NCBI GenBank assembly: GCA_027858915.1
Contig: JAQIBT010000119.1
Span: 1-54,082 of the forward strand
Direction: 5' to 3'
Source: Salinisphaera sp.
GTDB lineage: Bacteria > Pseudomonadota > Gammaproteobacteria > Nevskiales > Salinisphaeraceae
DNA: 54,082 nt
Shown: piece after piece, positions 19,011 to 28,403 of the stretch
Layout: every line of letters starts with the position of its first letter
Numbering within the stretch: the stretch's first letter is position 1
The notes under the pieces: model-generated
Seen by the model: only the letters and a program-made list of their open reading frames with translations
Databases searched by the model: none
What the model was told of the DNA's origin: nothing
Position numbers and translations under genes: made by a program

Positions 19011-22000
19011 CTACTGATCTGGCACGCCGCCAGGCGGCAGTCTTGGTGAAGCTTCCACATCATCGACATTCTTGCGCCGCTCCCGGCGGTCGGCGCTGCG
19101 GAACAGCCGGCCCACCGATTCGTCCACCGACCGCAGATGCAGATCCCGCTGCGGGAATACGATCTCAATGCCGTGCTCGTCAAAAGCCTTGTGGATACGT
19201 CGGTACAAGGCGTGCTGCAGTGGCAGCAGGTAATAGAGGTCGTGATAGAAAACGCGCGCTTCGAACAATACGGCGCTGTCGCCGTAGCCCACCATGAACA
19301 CCGACGGCGCCGGATTATCGAGCGCCACCGGCTCAGCCTTGATCGCCTGATAGATGAGTTTTTCAACCAGCTCACCGTCCGCGTCGAACGCTACCCCCAC
19401 CTTGATCACCAAACGCGTGATGTCGTCGGTCAACGTCCAATTGATCACTGTCTCGGTGATGAATGTCTTGTTCGGAATCACCACTTCCTTGTTGTCCCAG
19501 TCGGTCACCGTCGTAGCACGAATACGGATCCGCGACACCGTACCGGTCAGGGTACCCACGGTCACCGTGTCGCCAACACGCACCGGTCTTTCGAACAGGA
19601 TGACGATACCCGAGACGAAATTGGCGAAGATCTCCTGCAGCCCGAAACCCAGACCTACACCAACAGCCGCCACCAGCCACTGGATGGACGACCAGCGCAG
19701 GCCAATCAGGTTGACCGCAACCAGCAGCCCAAACGTGACGATCGCGTACTGGAAAAGCTTCGCCATCGCATAGCGGCTGCCAGCGTCCATCGAAAAACGC
19801 CGCAGGATCGTGATCTCCAGAAAACCTGGAAGATTGCGCCCAGCCAGCGCGGTCACCATACCCACGGCGATCGCAAGCAACACCGCACCAAGCGTCACGT
19901 TGGTGACTTGCGTATGGCCGTTGATTTCGCTCGCGTACTGCCAGAGGTTGATATTGTTGAGCAGCTGCAAGGCCGGCAAGGTACCTGACCAGATCAGCCA
20001 CAGCCCGGCGCCGGTAGCGAGCGCAATGATCACCTTGATCAGCCCGCGCGTCTGTTCGCTGATCTGCACCAGATCGATCTCTACCGCATCGAGATTCTCG
20101 GGCGTGCTGTCACCGGCTACCGCGGCGGCCTCGCGCGAGGCGCGTGCCTCCCTCGCCTCTTCGCGCTTACGCAGCGCACGAGACAGCGCCAGTCGCCGCT
20201 CGGCTATGGTGAGCCACCGCACGATCAGGCTGTAACCGATCATGCAGGCGCCCAGCAACGCCGCCGAATAGAAGAAACGGGTCTGCAGCTGCACGGCGGT
20301 ATAGTAGTAGCCCAGCGCTGCCAGGCCAGCCAGCGCCAGCGCCGAACCGGCCGAGACCGGCAGCCAAAGATACCCCAGCCGCCATGGATCATTCTGGTCG
20401 CCGGTCAGCACGTCCGCCAGCGCACCGTGCCGCGGATGCAACAGGCGCCATGCAAAGATGGCGATCGAGATCTGGCCGAACATGAACGCCGCACGCCCGA
20501 GTGTTTCGCGCTTGCTGTCCTCGTCGAACGCCTCGGTAATAGTAATCACGATCACCGGCAGGATCAGGGCGGCCAGTAACCAGCGCAGGTTACGGTGCAG
20601 GCCGCGCCGCGCGTCTTCAGGCCACTGGAAATGCCGATCAGCGAGGCCATTGGTACGGCAGACGCTTGCATACGGCTCAATGAACAGCCACAACATGCCA
20701 AGCTGGAAGACCCCCGCCGCCGCCGCGCGCGTGAAATCGCTGGCGCCCGGCGCGTGCTGGGTCAGATAGCCGATAAGCATCGGCAGCAGAGCGCTCGGCA
20801 GCGACAACAGCGCGGTAATCAACACAACCCGTGAGGTCAACCAGAATGTATCGTGACTGACGTTGCCTACCGGCTCGCCGAGCTTGCGCATGCGACGACG
20901 CAGCGGTCGTCGAATCGCAATCAGACCGGCGATGACCAGCGCACCAAACCCTGCAATGAACGGCCGAGCCGCCAAGCCCTTGAAGAAGGAGGCGACTGCC
21001 GCCCGCCATGAGCGCGGATTGAATATCCAAGGCAGATCTGCCGCCACGCGGCCGGGCCAGTCAACGCCGATGGGACGGAACGACGGCAACCAGAACAGGC
21101 GTTCGTCCAACAGCCGGTTGAACGACGACAGCGTATCGTTGTACTGCCGCGAAAGAGACTGCAGGTCGCGGCCCATGTCGACATACCGGCTTTCAGCATC
21201 GATCAACTGGTCGATGATTGATCGTCGTTGCTTGATCAGCGCCGCCAGCGAATCGAGTTGCCCATCGGAGAGCGAAACGCCGGCCTTTGCAGCCAGGCGT
21301 TTCGCCATCGAAGCCGGATCGTCCAGATCAGCCCGATCCTGCTGCAGCTGAAAACGCTGCAGCTCGGCAGCGGCGATGTCCGGCACTTTGGAATCATCAT
21401 TAGCGGTCAGAAAAGGCAATACCGGATCGGCCAGACGGCGCCGCTGGTTGCGCAGCACATCGCCAAGCGCTATCGAGCCACCGCCGATCTCCAGTTGCCG
21501 CTGGACAAGATTCAGGCGTCGCTCAAGGTCTTCAACGCGAGCGCGTTCGGTCAGTTGCCGCTGGCTCAGCATCTGGGCATCGGCACTGACTTTGGATAGC
21601 TCGTGCGTGAGCTCCACGTTACGCTGGGCAGCCTGGCTGATCGGTGCCAGCGCGCTGCGTAGCTCGTTGAACTTGCTTTCGCTGGCCTGCTGCAGCGACT
21701 TCGCGGACGCTTTTTGCTCCTGGCCAAGGGCGGCCTGTACGGCCGCCAGAGAATCGTTGTCGTTGGCCACCTGCGCCTCGGCCAGCGCGCGCTGTGCCTC
21801 GAGTACACGTTCGCGACTATCCATGCCGGCCAGTTCCTGTCGCAGCCGCTCGATCTGCGCGTTGAGCGCTTCGCGTCGCGCGGCTTGCAAGGCCTGCTGG
21901 GCCTGGGTGACCAGACTGTCCTGAGCGGTGGGGCCCAGCGTGCGCGTGGTCTTCTGCCGCAAGGAGTTGCGCGCTTCGGCCAAGGAATTGCGGGCCTCTT

Positions 22001-22520
22001 CGGGACGCTGGGCGAGCTGTGTCAGCTGATTGCGCAGGCTGGTGAGTTGTGCCTGCGCGACCGATAACTTCGAACGCAGGGCAGACGCTCGTTCGGCGAG
22101 CGTGTCCATCGACAGCGACTTCAGCGACTCGATCGAGGCCGGCTTACCGATATCGGACAGCTGATGCTGAAGACTGTTGACCCGATCGGACGCACTGCTA
22201 GCTTCGTGTCGCAGTTCGACCGTCTTCTTACGATCCAACTGGGCGGCCTGCAGCGCCGCTACCGCTTGCTGATAAGTATCCAGTGCGTGCCGGCGAGCGC
22301 TGTCGGACAGATCCTCGCGAGCCTTGATTGACGCTATTTCAGCCTGAACCCGCGAAAGCTCGGCGCTCGGAGAACTGTCCTGGGCGGACTGGGCGGACTG
22401 GGCGCTGGCGACCACGCACCAGCCGTTTGCCAGTAAGAATACAATAAGCGCCAGCGCCGAAAAGCCGCTGAATATCCGCCGTCCAATCAGGCCTCCCGAC
22501 ACGCTATCTCGCTTTTGCAC
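19011..22520 (-). CDS. mscK: Large mechanosensitive channel (MscK/MscM type)
   Basis: This 1169-residue protein releases solutes on membrane stretch. It has an N-terminal signal segment (about residues 13-42), a long periplasmic coiled-coil region rich in Q, A, R and E to about residue 480, a set of about eight membrane helices, and the MscS pore and beta domain near the C-terminus: GVGLGFGLQEIFANFVSGIVILFERPVRVGDTV, RIRATTVTDWDNKEVVIPNK and FPQRDLHL. Length and layout fit MscK (KefA) or MscM; which one cannot be decided. It is transcribed towards opgD. Confidence 0.88.
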   Translation of the reverse strand: MQKRDSVSGGLIGRRIFSGFSALALIVFLLANGWCVVASAQSAQSAQDSSPSAELSRVQAEIASIKAREDLSDSARRHALDTYQQAVAALQAAQLDRKKTVELRHEASSASDRVNSLQHQLSDIGKPASIESLKSLSMDTLAERASALRSKLSVAQAQLTSLRNQLTQLAQRPEEARNSLAEARNSLRQKTTRTLGPTAQDSLVTQAQQALQAARREALNAQIERLRQELAGMDSRERVLEAQRALAEAQVANDNDSLAAVQAALGQEQKASAKSLQQASESKFNELRSALAPISQAAQRNVELTHELSKVSADAQMLSQRQLTERARVEDLERRLNLVQRQLEIGGGSIALGDVLRNQRRRLADPVLPFLTANDDSKVPDIAAAELQRFQLQQDRADLDDPASMAKRLAAKAGVSLSDGQLDSLAALIKQRRSIIDQLIDAESRYVDMGRDLQSLSRQYNDTLSSFNRLLDERLFWLPSFRPIGVDWPGRVAADLPWIFNPRSWRAAVASFFKGLAARPFIAGFGALVIAGLIAIRRPLRRRMRKLGEPVGNVSHDTFWLTSRVVLITALLSLPSALLPMLIGYLTQHAPGASDFTRAAAAGVFQLGMLWLFIEPYASVCRTNGLADRHFQWPEDARRGLHRNLRWLLAALILPVIVITITEAFDEDSKRETLGRAAFMFGQISIAIFAWRLLHPRHGALADVLTGDQNDPWRLGYLWLPVSAGSALALAGLAALGYYYTAVQLQTRFFYSAALLGACMIGYSLIVRWLTIAERRLALSRALRKREEAREARASREAAAVAGDSTPENLDAVEIDLVQISEQTRGLIKVIIALATGAGLWLIWSGTLPALQLLNNINLWQYASEINGHTQVTNVTLGAVLLAIAVGMVTALAGRNLPGFLEITILRRFSMDAGSRYAMAKLFQYAIVTFGLLVAVNLIGLRWSSIQWLVAAVGVGLGFGLQEIFANFVSGIVILFERPVRVGDTVTVGTLTGTVSRIRIRATTVTDWDNKEVVIPNKTFITETVINWTLTDDITRLVIKVGVAFDADGELVEKLIYQAIKAEPVALDNPAPSVFMVGYGDSAVLFEARVFYHDLYYLLPLQHALYRRIHKAFDEHGIEIVFPQRDLHLRSVDESVGRLFRSADRRERRKNVDDVEASPRLPPGGVPDQ

Positions 22521-22613
22521 CGTGATTCGCCGCTCAGTTTAAGGCCTCGGACAAGGACTGGCGAACATTCAGGCATCGGTGCACGGATGCGCAGCAGGGT
22601 CAGCCGAAGCGTG

Positions 22614-22922
22614 CTACTCGTCGCGCGATTGATGACGCTCGGCTCGACGGCGTGCCCGAGCGTCGTCGATAATCTCGAACACGTCGGTACCAAATTCGCC
22701 CAGCTCGCGATTGACGCCGCGGATCACGTCGTAGATGTTGAGATCAACCGGCTGACTATCGGGCGAATCCTTGTCGTATCGCGGCTCGGCCCTGCCTCGC
22801 AGACGACGCGTCCGACCAGTAACGTACCGGCCGACCAGTCCGTGGACGTTTTCGACCCGCGAGGCCGCCGAGTCGAACGTCGACTCGGCCGAATCCTTGA
22901 TGGTTTCAAGCAGCTTCAGCAT
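22614..22922 (-). CDS. Hypothetical protein downstream of the desaturase
   Basis: I do not recognise this 102-residue protein. It has an amphipathic N-terminal helix (MLKLLETIKDSAESTF), a basic middle (RTRRLRGRAEPRYDK) and an acidic helical part with IYDVIRGVNRELGEFGTDVFEIIDDARARRR. No signal peptide or membrane helix is evident. Its first 17 bases overlap the end of desB, so it is probably translated from the same mRNA. Linkage suggests a role connected with fatty-acid desaturation or membranes, but nothing in the sequence proves it. Confidence 0.6.
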   Translation of the reverse strand: MLKLLETIKDSAESTFDSAASRVENVHGLVGRYVTGRTRRLRGRAEPRYDKDSPDSQPVDLNIYDVIRGVNRELGEFGTDVFEIIDDARARRRAERHQSRDE

Positions 22923-24024
22923 AGACAGGCAGATCCGCGAACGGCTGTTCTGCCAGCGTATTGCGTTTCCGGCGATGCGGCAACGACATGCGCAGGATAC
23001 GTTTGACCACGCCACCGAACTGCTTGGTCAGCGGGCCGGTATTGTAGTTGATTCCGTAGCGCTCGCAGATTGCCTGCACCCGCGGCGCAATATCGCGATA
23101 GCGATGCGAAGGCATGTCGGGGAACAGATGATGTTCGATCTGATAGCTCAGATGGCCCGACAGAATATGAAAAGGCACGCTGCCGGTCAGGTTGGACGAG
23201 CCCAGTAACTGGCGCAGATACCACTGGCCGCGGGTCTCATCGATGGCCTCGGCCTCGTCGAACATCTCCACCTCGTCGGTAAAGTGGCCACAGAAGATGA
23301 TCAGGAACGTCCACAGGTTACGGGTCAGATTGGCGCTGTAGTTGCCGGTGAGAACAAACGGCGCCATGGGCCCGGCCAGCGCAGGGAACAGGATATAGTC
23401 CTTGAGCAGCTGCTTGCGCACCTTGCCCCAGATCGGGGGCAATAGCGCGGCTGCCTCTTTAAGGCTCTTGTCCTTGCCGATGCGCTCGATTTCCAGGTCG
23501 TGCAGGGCGACGCCCCACTGGAACCAGGCGGCCAGCACGGCGGCGGTCAGCGGTTGCAGCAGGAAGCGCTTCTTCCAGGGCTGATCCTCGGCCATGCGCA
23601 GGATCCCGTAACCAACATCGCGGTCGAGATCGACGATATTGGTGAAGGTATGGTGCACATAGTTGTGCGAGTGCTTCCACTGCGACGACGGGCAGGTGTT
23701 GTCCCATTCGTAGGTGCCCGAATCCAGCGCGGGATCGTTCATCCAGTCCCACTGGCCGTGCATGACGTTGTGGCCGATCTCCATGTTCTCGAGAATCTTG
23801 GACAGCGACAGCAGTGCCGTGCCCGCCAGCCAGGCCGGCGGCAGGATGCCGGCCATCAACAAGGCGCGACCGGCAACTTCGCTGGAACGCTGCGTACGCA
23901 GGACTTTGTGGATATAACCTGCATCGCGTTCGCCGATATCGCTCATTTGCTCATCGCGGATCGCATCGAGTTCGCGGCCGAATTCAGCAATGTCGGCGTC
24001 TGTGAGATGTGTGGGCTTGCCCAT
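22906..24024 (-). CDS. desB: Membrane fatty-acid (acyl-CoA) desaturase, DesB-like
   Basis: DesB introduces a cis double bond in acyl chains, using O2 and electrons from the partner reductase. The 372-residue di-iron protein has the three histidine boxes HNVMH (85-89), HSHNYVHH (118-125) and QIEHH (295-299), with hydrophobic segments at about residues 55-80 and 190-240. The start MGKPTHL follows AGGAGCA at good spacing. It is downstream of desC and of a divergent TetR regulator, the same order as desT/desC-desB in Pseudomonas aeruginosa. Confidence 0.93.
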   Translation of the reverse strand: MGKPTHLTDADIAEFGRELDAIRDEQMSDIGERDAGYIHKVLRTQRSSEVAGRALLMAGILPPAWLAGTALLSLSKILENMEIGHNVMHGQWDWMNDPALDSGTYEWDNTCPSSQWKHSHNYVHHTFTNIVDLDRDVGYGILRMAEDQPWKKRFLLQPLTAAVLAAWFQWGVALHDLEIERIGKDKSLKEAAALLPPIWGKVRKQLLKDYILFPALAGPMAPFVLTGNYSANLTRNLWTFLIIFCGHFTDEVEMFDEAEAIDETRGQWYLRQLLGSSNLTGSVPFHILSGHLSYQIEHHLFPDMPSHRYRDIAPRVQAICERYGINYNTGPLTKQFGGVVKRILRMSLPHRRKRNTLAEQPFADLPVYAEAA

Positions 24025-24086
24025 AAGGGTGCTCCTGGACGGTTGACGTCCTGTTAGCAATCAGTCAATTAAAAAAAACGGGAATT

Positions 24087-25148
24087 CTAGAGTTGGACGG
24101 CGACGTCACCGGCAGCGGCATGAATGCACAGCTGGATATCGGTATCGCGGACCTCGCGCACCGTATTGGTTCGCAGATCGCGCACCGAACCCTCGGCGAC
24201 CCGGCACTTGCAGGCATGACATATGCCCATCCGGCAGCCGTATGGCGGTGTCAGGCCGGCGCCTTCGGCGACCTCCAGCAAGGAGCCATTCTCGCCCGAG
24301 GCGGCGATGTCGCTGTTCAGGAAATGCACCGAACCCTGGCCGTGCGCGGCTTCGCGGCGCGTAGCAGCGAACTGTTCGCGGTGTAAGGCGTGCTCGCTGC
24401 GCGGCGCAATCAATGCCTCGGCGGCGTCCATGAAATCCAATGGACCACAGAGCCAAGTTTCGCGCTCGGCCAGATCCGGGACTTCAATGTCCATAGTCTG
24501 GCTATCGATACGTCGCCCGTTCTCGGCGGTGAACACCGTGCTCACCTGCAACGAGGGATGTTGCTCGGCCATGACTTGCAGTTCGTCGGCATAGATCATG
24601 TCGCAACGACGACGTGCGTAGTGCAGAAACACCACATCGCCGAGGTGACCGCTGGCAATCCACTCGCGCAGCAGGCTCATGACCGGCGTGATACCACTGC
24701 CGGCGCTGACCAACAATGCCTTCGCCGGTGCGCTCGTCTGCGGGTAGAAATCCCCTTCCGCCGGCGACAGATAGACCAGCTGGCCACGACGCGCCTGGTC
24801 CACCAGAAAATTGCTGACGCGGCCGTCGCCGTTACGCTTGACGGTGATTTCCAGCAACGGATCCTGTGGCGCGCTGACCAACGAGAAACAGCGGCTGTGA
24901 CGCGCACCGTTGAGATCCACTCCGAGCAGGACGTGCTGCCCGGGACGATGGCCGGCCCAGTTATCGTTGGGTTCAATCACCAGCGTGACGCTGTCGGCCG
25001 TCTGGCGCACCACCGATGTGATGCGCCCGCGCGGCTCGGCCAGCGACAGACGCCGGTCGATCAGGCTGAGATAATCATCAACCGACAGCGGGCTAGCCAG
25101 AGCACCGACCAGCGAGCTGCTCAATACTTTTCGAACCAGCGGCTTCAT
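24087..25148 (-). CDS. desC: Ferredoxin-NAD(P)H oxidoreductase partner of the desaturase, DesC-like
   Basis: This 353-residue reductase passes electrons from NAD(P)H through FAD and a 2Fe-2S centre to the desaturase. The FAD-binding motif RHSRCFSLVSAP, the NAD-binding segment LLVSAGSGITPVMSLL and the C-terminal plant-type ferredoxin domain with Cys305, Cys310, Cys313 and Cys341 (CRMGICHAC...QLC) are present. MKPLVRK follows GAGGAAA. The upstream DNA contains a strong promoter candidate and two operator-like dyads, so desC and desB are probably repressed together by the divergent TetR protein. Confidence 0.92.
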   Translation of the reverse strand: MKPLVRKVLSSSLVGALASPLSVDDYLSLIDRRLSLAEPRGRITSVVRQTADSVTLVIEPNDNWAGHRPGQHVLLGVDLNGARHSRCFSLVSAPQDPLLEITVKRNGDGRVSNFLVDQARRGQLVYLSPAEGDFYPQTSAPAKALLVSAGSGITPVMSLLREWIASGHLGDVVFLHYARRRCDMIYADELQVMAEQHPSLQVSTVFTAENGRRIDSQTMDIEVPDLAERETWLCGPLDFMDAAEALIAPRSEHALHREQFAATRREAAHGQGSVHFLNSDIAASGENGSLLEVAEGAGLTPPYGCRMGICHACKCRVAEGSVRDLRTNTVREVRDTDIQLCIHAAAGDVAVQL

Positions 25149-25164
25149 GCCGGTTTCCTCATAC

Positions 25165-25221
25165 GTGTGAACATGTGTACACTTTAGCCATGCCGACCCC
25201 TCCAAGTCAACACTTGTTCAC
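25165..25221 (-). promoter_or_regulatory. desC promoter with two DesT-like operator dyads
   Basis: On the minus strand a -35 TTGACT (plus 25205-25210) and -10 TAAAGT (plus 25181-25186) are 18 bp apart. Dyad 1 is 25165-25182 (GTGTGAACA/TGTGTACAC). Dyad 2 is 25206-25221 (GTCAACA-CT-TGTTCAC). Their centres, 25173.5 and 25213.5, are 40 bp apart. The second overlaps the -35 and the first abuts the -10. The GTGAACA/TGTTCAC form resembles the DesT palindrome as I remember it. Confidence 0.65.
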
Positions 25222-25323
25222 AAACAATCCAGCGATATGCTCATGCATTCCTGCGGCCGTTTTGCCGCAAAACGGTTTGCAGGCTTGTCATGATCCTTCA
25301 TCTTCGACGCGGCTTTGCGAGAT

Positions 25324-26010
25324 ATGACTGCCTCGACACCGTCCATGACGCCACCCCGCACAGCGCCACCCCGCCGCTCGCCGCGCCGCGGCGAGGCACG
25401 CGAAGCGCTCATGCAGGCGGCTCTGGAGCTGGTCGCCTACGAGGCGAACTTCTCCGCGATCTCGCTGCGTCGCGTTGCCCGCCAGGCCGGCGTGGTGCCA
25501 ACCGCTTTCTATCGTCACTTCGAGGATATGGATGCGCTGGGCCTGTCGCTGGTCGAAGACACCTTCATCGAACTACGCGGCCTGCTGCGCGGCGCGGATC
25601 TGTCGGCGCTGCCGATCAAGGGACTGACCCGCTACGCAGTGGAGCTGTTCGCCTATCACGTTCGTGACCGACGGCTGTTGTTCCAGTTTCTGGTCAAGGA
25701 ACGTTTCTCTGGCTCGCGTCCGATTCGCGAAGCCATCCACGGCCATATCACGCAGATCGTGATCGAACTCGCCAGAGACTTCGCGCACTTCGACGAGTTC
25801 TCGCGTATCGAGGAAACCGATCTGCAGATCATCGCGGAGTTGGTGGTGAACACCATCGTCTCGCTGTCCGAGCGGATTCTCGATGTCGCGCCGGATAACG
25901 CCGAGGACGCCGCGCTGATGCTACGCGCAGAGAAGCAGCTCAGGCTGATCTTCATGGGCGCCGGGCGCTGGGAAAGCCGCGCCTCATCGCGCGCGGCCCG
26001 CGCGGGCTGA
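25324..26010 (+). CDS. desT: TetR-family regulator of fatty-acid desaturation, DesT/FabR-like
   Basis: The 228-residue protein has a TetR helix-turn-helix (AISLRRVARQAGVVPTAFYRHFEDMDALG) after a proline- and arginine-rich lead. The HTH with TAFYRHF is the pattern of DesT/FabR, which sense the saturated to unsaturated acyl-CoA ratio. The C-terminal ligand domain has YHVRDRRLLFQFLVKERFSG and HFDEFSRIEETDLQIIAELVV. It is divergent from desC across a region with two matching dyads. The gene symbol rests on the arrangement and motif, not on an alignment. The start could also be at 25315. Confidence 0.82.
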   Translation: MTASTPSMTPPRTAPPRRSPRRGEAREALMQAALELVAYEANFSAISLRRVARQAGVVPTAFYRHFEDMDALGLSLVEDTFIELRGLLRGADLSALPIKGLTRYAVELFAYHVRDRRLLFQFLVKERFSGSRPIREAIHGHITQIVIELARDFAHFDEFSRIEETDLQIIAELVVNTIVSLSERILDVAPDNAEDAALMLRAEKQLRLIFMGAGRWESRASSRAARAG

Positions 26011-26020
26011 TACGCGGCGA

Positions 26021-26653
26021 TCAGCGCGCCGAGGTCGAGGCCGTACCGGCGGCTGACGGGGCATCCTGGTCGAGCTGGCTCTGTACGCGTTGCATGATCT
26101 CCGGCACCAGCGACAGACCCCACTGCTGGCCCAGATCCAGCGACTCGGTCAGCAACTGCGGCGACACGCGCACCAGTTTCTGGCCAAGCGGCGACTGATA
26201 GAAATTCACCAGCTGATTCAGCTCGATGATGTTGAAGTGTTTCTCATATACCGGCGCCAGCACCGAATACAGCGCATCGCCGTCCTGGATATGCTCCTCG
26301 ACCACCGCGCGTGTCTGTTGCTGGATGACATCCATGGTGTGTGGATTGAGCGCCGGACCGAACATCGATACGGCATTCGCGACGCGATCGATGAATTGCT
26401 GCGAAAACACGGCTTGCAGCTGACTGACGTCGGTAAGATTCACCAGCGTACGGATCAGCTGTTCCTTGCTAGCGTCACTGGCTGGGGGTGCCGCCATGCC
26501 CGAGGGCGTCGTATTGTGGCCAGGCACAGCGGCGTTCGGCGCAGCCAGCAGGCCGGGACTCACGAGCATCATCCCGGCTGCGAGCACGGCCGGGTTGATG
26601 CCAGAAAGGAATAGGCGGCGATCAAGCCGCTTCGGCAGAGCCTGCATTTTCAT
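26021..26653 (-). CDS. DUF2059 exported protein
   Basis: This 210-residue protein has an N-terminal export signal (LDRRLFLSGINPAVLAAGMMLVSPGLLAAP), with a possible twin arginine. The DUF2059 pattern follows: LVNLTDVSQLQAVFSQQFIDRV and YEKHFNIIELNQLVNFYQSPLGQKLV. The function of the family is unknown. Its start lies inside the end of cysI (32 bp overlap), so it is probably read from the cysJI mRNA. An ATG two codons later is equally possible. Confidence 0.78.
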   Translation of the reverse strand: MKMQALPKRLDRRLFLSGINPAVLAAGMMLVSPGLLAAPNAAVPGHNTTPSGMAAPPASDASKEQLIRTLVNLTDVSQLQAVFSQQFIDRVANAVSMFGPALNPHTMDVIQQQTRAVVEEHIQDGDALYSVLAPVYEKHFNIIELNQLVNFYQSPLGQKLVRVSPQLLTESLDLGQQWGLSLVPEIMQRVQSQLDQDAPSAAGTASTSAR

Positions 26654-28337
26654 GGAATAAACGACCTTCGGTGGTTTCGGCAATGATACCGGCACGGATC
26701 ACAAAATCACCGAAATGCTCGCCGTCGTACTTCTCGGCCGCGAATCGTTCGAACATCGGCCCCAGCTCGGCAAGGATTTCGTCCTCACCGATTGTCTCTC
26801 GATAAAGCTTGTTCAAACGTGAACCGTCAAACGCCGCACCCAGATACATGTTGTATTTACCGGGCGCCTTGCCAACAAACGCGATCTCCCCGAGGAACGG
26901 GCGCGCACAGCCGTTCGGGCAACCGGTCATGCGGATGACGATGGGTTCGTCGGTCAGGCCTGCGTCGGTCACCAACGCCTCGATCTTGTCGATCAGTTTC
27001 GGCATGTAGCGCTCGGATTCTGCCATTGCCAGCCCGCAGGTCGGGAACGCGACACAGGCCATCGCGGCCTGGCGGATAGTCGAACTGCGGCTGCCGTCGT
27101 CCAGCGCGTAGTGGGCCACCACTTCCTCGATCGCGGCCCTGTCGTCGGACGCGATATCCGCCACGATGATGTTGTGATTGCAGGTCAGGCGAAACTCGCC
27201 GCGATGCACCTTGGCCAGCTCCCGCATACCGGTCATCAGCTTGTAGCCGCTATCGAAATCGGCGACGCGGCCGTTTTCCACGAACAGGGTCAGATGCCAG
27301 CGCCCGCTGTCGTCCTGATGCCAGCCAACCGGATCGCCGTTGCGATCGAAATGATAATCGCGCGCCGGCGCCAACCGGATATCGTCTCTTTCGGCGAGCA
27401 ACTCATGGATCCGATCAATACCCAGATTGTCGATGGTGTACTTAAAGCGCGCGCGCTTGCGGTCCTCGCGGTTGCCGTAGTCGCGCTGGATCCTAACCAG
27501 CGCGTCCAGCACCGCGAGCGTATGCTCGAGATCGACATAGCCGATCACCGTGGCCAGCCGCGGATAGGTTGCCTCCTCTCCATGGGTCGTGCCCATGCCG
27601 CCGCCGATGGCGACGTTGAATCCGAGCAATGCATCGTTCTCGACAATAGCGATCAGGCCGATATCGTTGGCAAAAACGTCGACATCGTTCTCGGGCGGGA
27701 TGGCTATCGCCATCTTGAACTTGCGCGGCAGGTAGGATTCACCATAGAGCGATTCGACCTCCGGTTCGTCGGACGGCGCAGCTCCCAGCCATAGTTCGTC
27801 GTAAGCCCGTGACTTCCAGAGAAAGTATTCGCTGATGCGCTTCGACCAGTCATACACTTCAGTATGCAGGGCCGAATATCCCGGGTTGGTATTGGCAATC
27901 ACGTTGCGATTGTCGTCGCCGCAGCCACCGCGCGAGTCGAGCTCCACCTTGTCGAGCGTCTGCAGCAGCGGCCGCAGATTTTCCTTGGGTATGCCGTGGA
28001 ACTGAAACGTCTGCCGGGTAGTGATACGCATCGTCTGGTTGCCATAACGATTGGCGATATCGTCCACGGCCAGCCATTGCTCGTTGGTCAGCACGCCGGC
28101 CGGCAACCGCATGCGCACCATGAACTGATAGTGCGGTTCCAGCTTGGCCCGCTTGCGCTCCGCACGCAGCTCACGATCGTCCTGCTGATAGAAGCCGTGA
28201 AACTTGGTCAGCTGGGTATCGTCATGTGCAATTGCCGCGGTCAGATCGTCGGCCAGACCTTCAGCGATCGTACCGCGCAGATGATTGCTCTTGAGCTTGA
28301 TGTGCTCGACGTCGGACAATTTCTTGTCTTCGCTCAT
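26622..28337 (-). CDS. cysI: Sulfite reductase (NADPH) hemoprotein beta subunit
   Basis: CysI reduces sulfite to sulfide at a siroheme/4Fe-4S centre. The 571-residue protein has the cluster cysteines Cys428, Cys434, Cys473 and Cys477 in CVAFPTC and GCPNGC. It also has the siroheme-binding RMTGCPNGCARPF stretch, RITTRQTFQFHGI and GGMGTTHG. Length is normal. It is downstream of cysJ with a 65-bp gap and overlaps the following DUF2059 gene. Confidence 0.96.
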   Translation of the reverse strand: MSEDKKLSDVEHIKLKSNHLRGTIAEGLADDLTAAIAHDDTQLTKFHGFYQQDDRELRAERKRAKLEPHYQFMVRMRLPAGVLTNEQWLAVDDIANRYGNQTMRITTRQTFQFHGIPKENLRPLLQTLDKVELDSRGGCGDDNRNVIANTNPGYSALHTEVYDWSKRISEYFLWKSRAYDELWLGAAPSDEPEVESLYGESYLPRKFKMAIAIPPENDVDVFANDIGLIAIVENDALLGFNVAIGGGMGTTHGEEATYPRLATVIGYVDLEHTLAVLDALVRIQRDYGNREDRKRARFKYTIDNLGIDRIHELLAERDDIRLAPARDYHFDRNGDPVGWHQDDSGRWHLTLFVENGRVADFDSGYKLMTGMRELAKVHRGEFRLTCNHNIIVADIASDDRAAIEEVVAHYALDDGSRSSTIRQAAMACVAFPTCGLAMAESERYMPKLIDKIEALVTDAGLTDEPIVIRMTGCPNGCARPFLGEIAFVGKAPGKYNMYLGAAFDGSRLNKLYRETIGEDEILAELGPMFERFAAEKYDGEHFGDFVIRAGIIAETTEGRLFHENAGSAEAA

Positions 28338-28403
28338 ATCGGGTCTTTCCGGTCATTGACAGCGTGGCAGTGCGTTGGGCAGCGCGGCTCGCCTGGTGCA
28401 GGC

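Noticed and set aside
19137-19988. 283-codon plus-strand frame opposite the MscK-like channel
   Set aside because: It is an antisense shadow: basic, low-complexity composition and no family motif, while the minus-strand frame is a clear channel.
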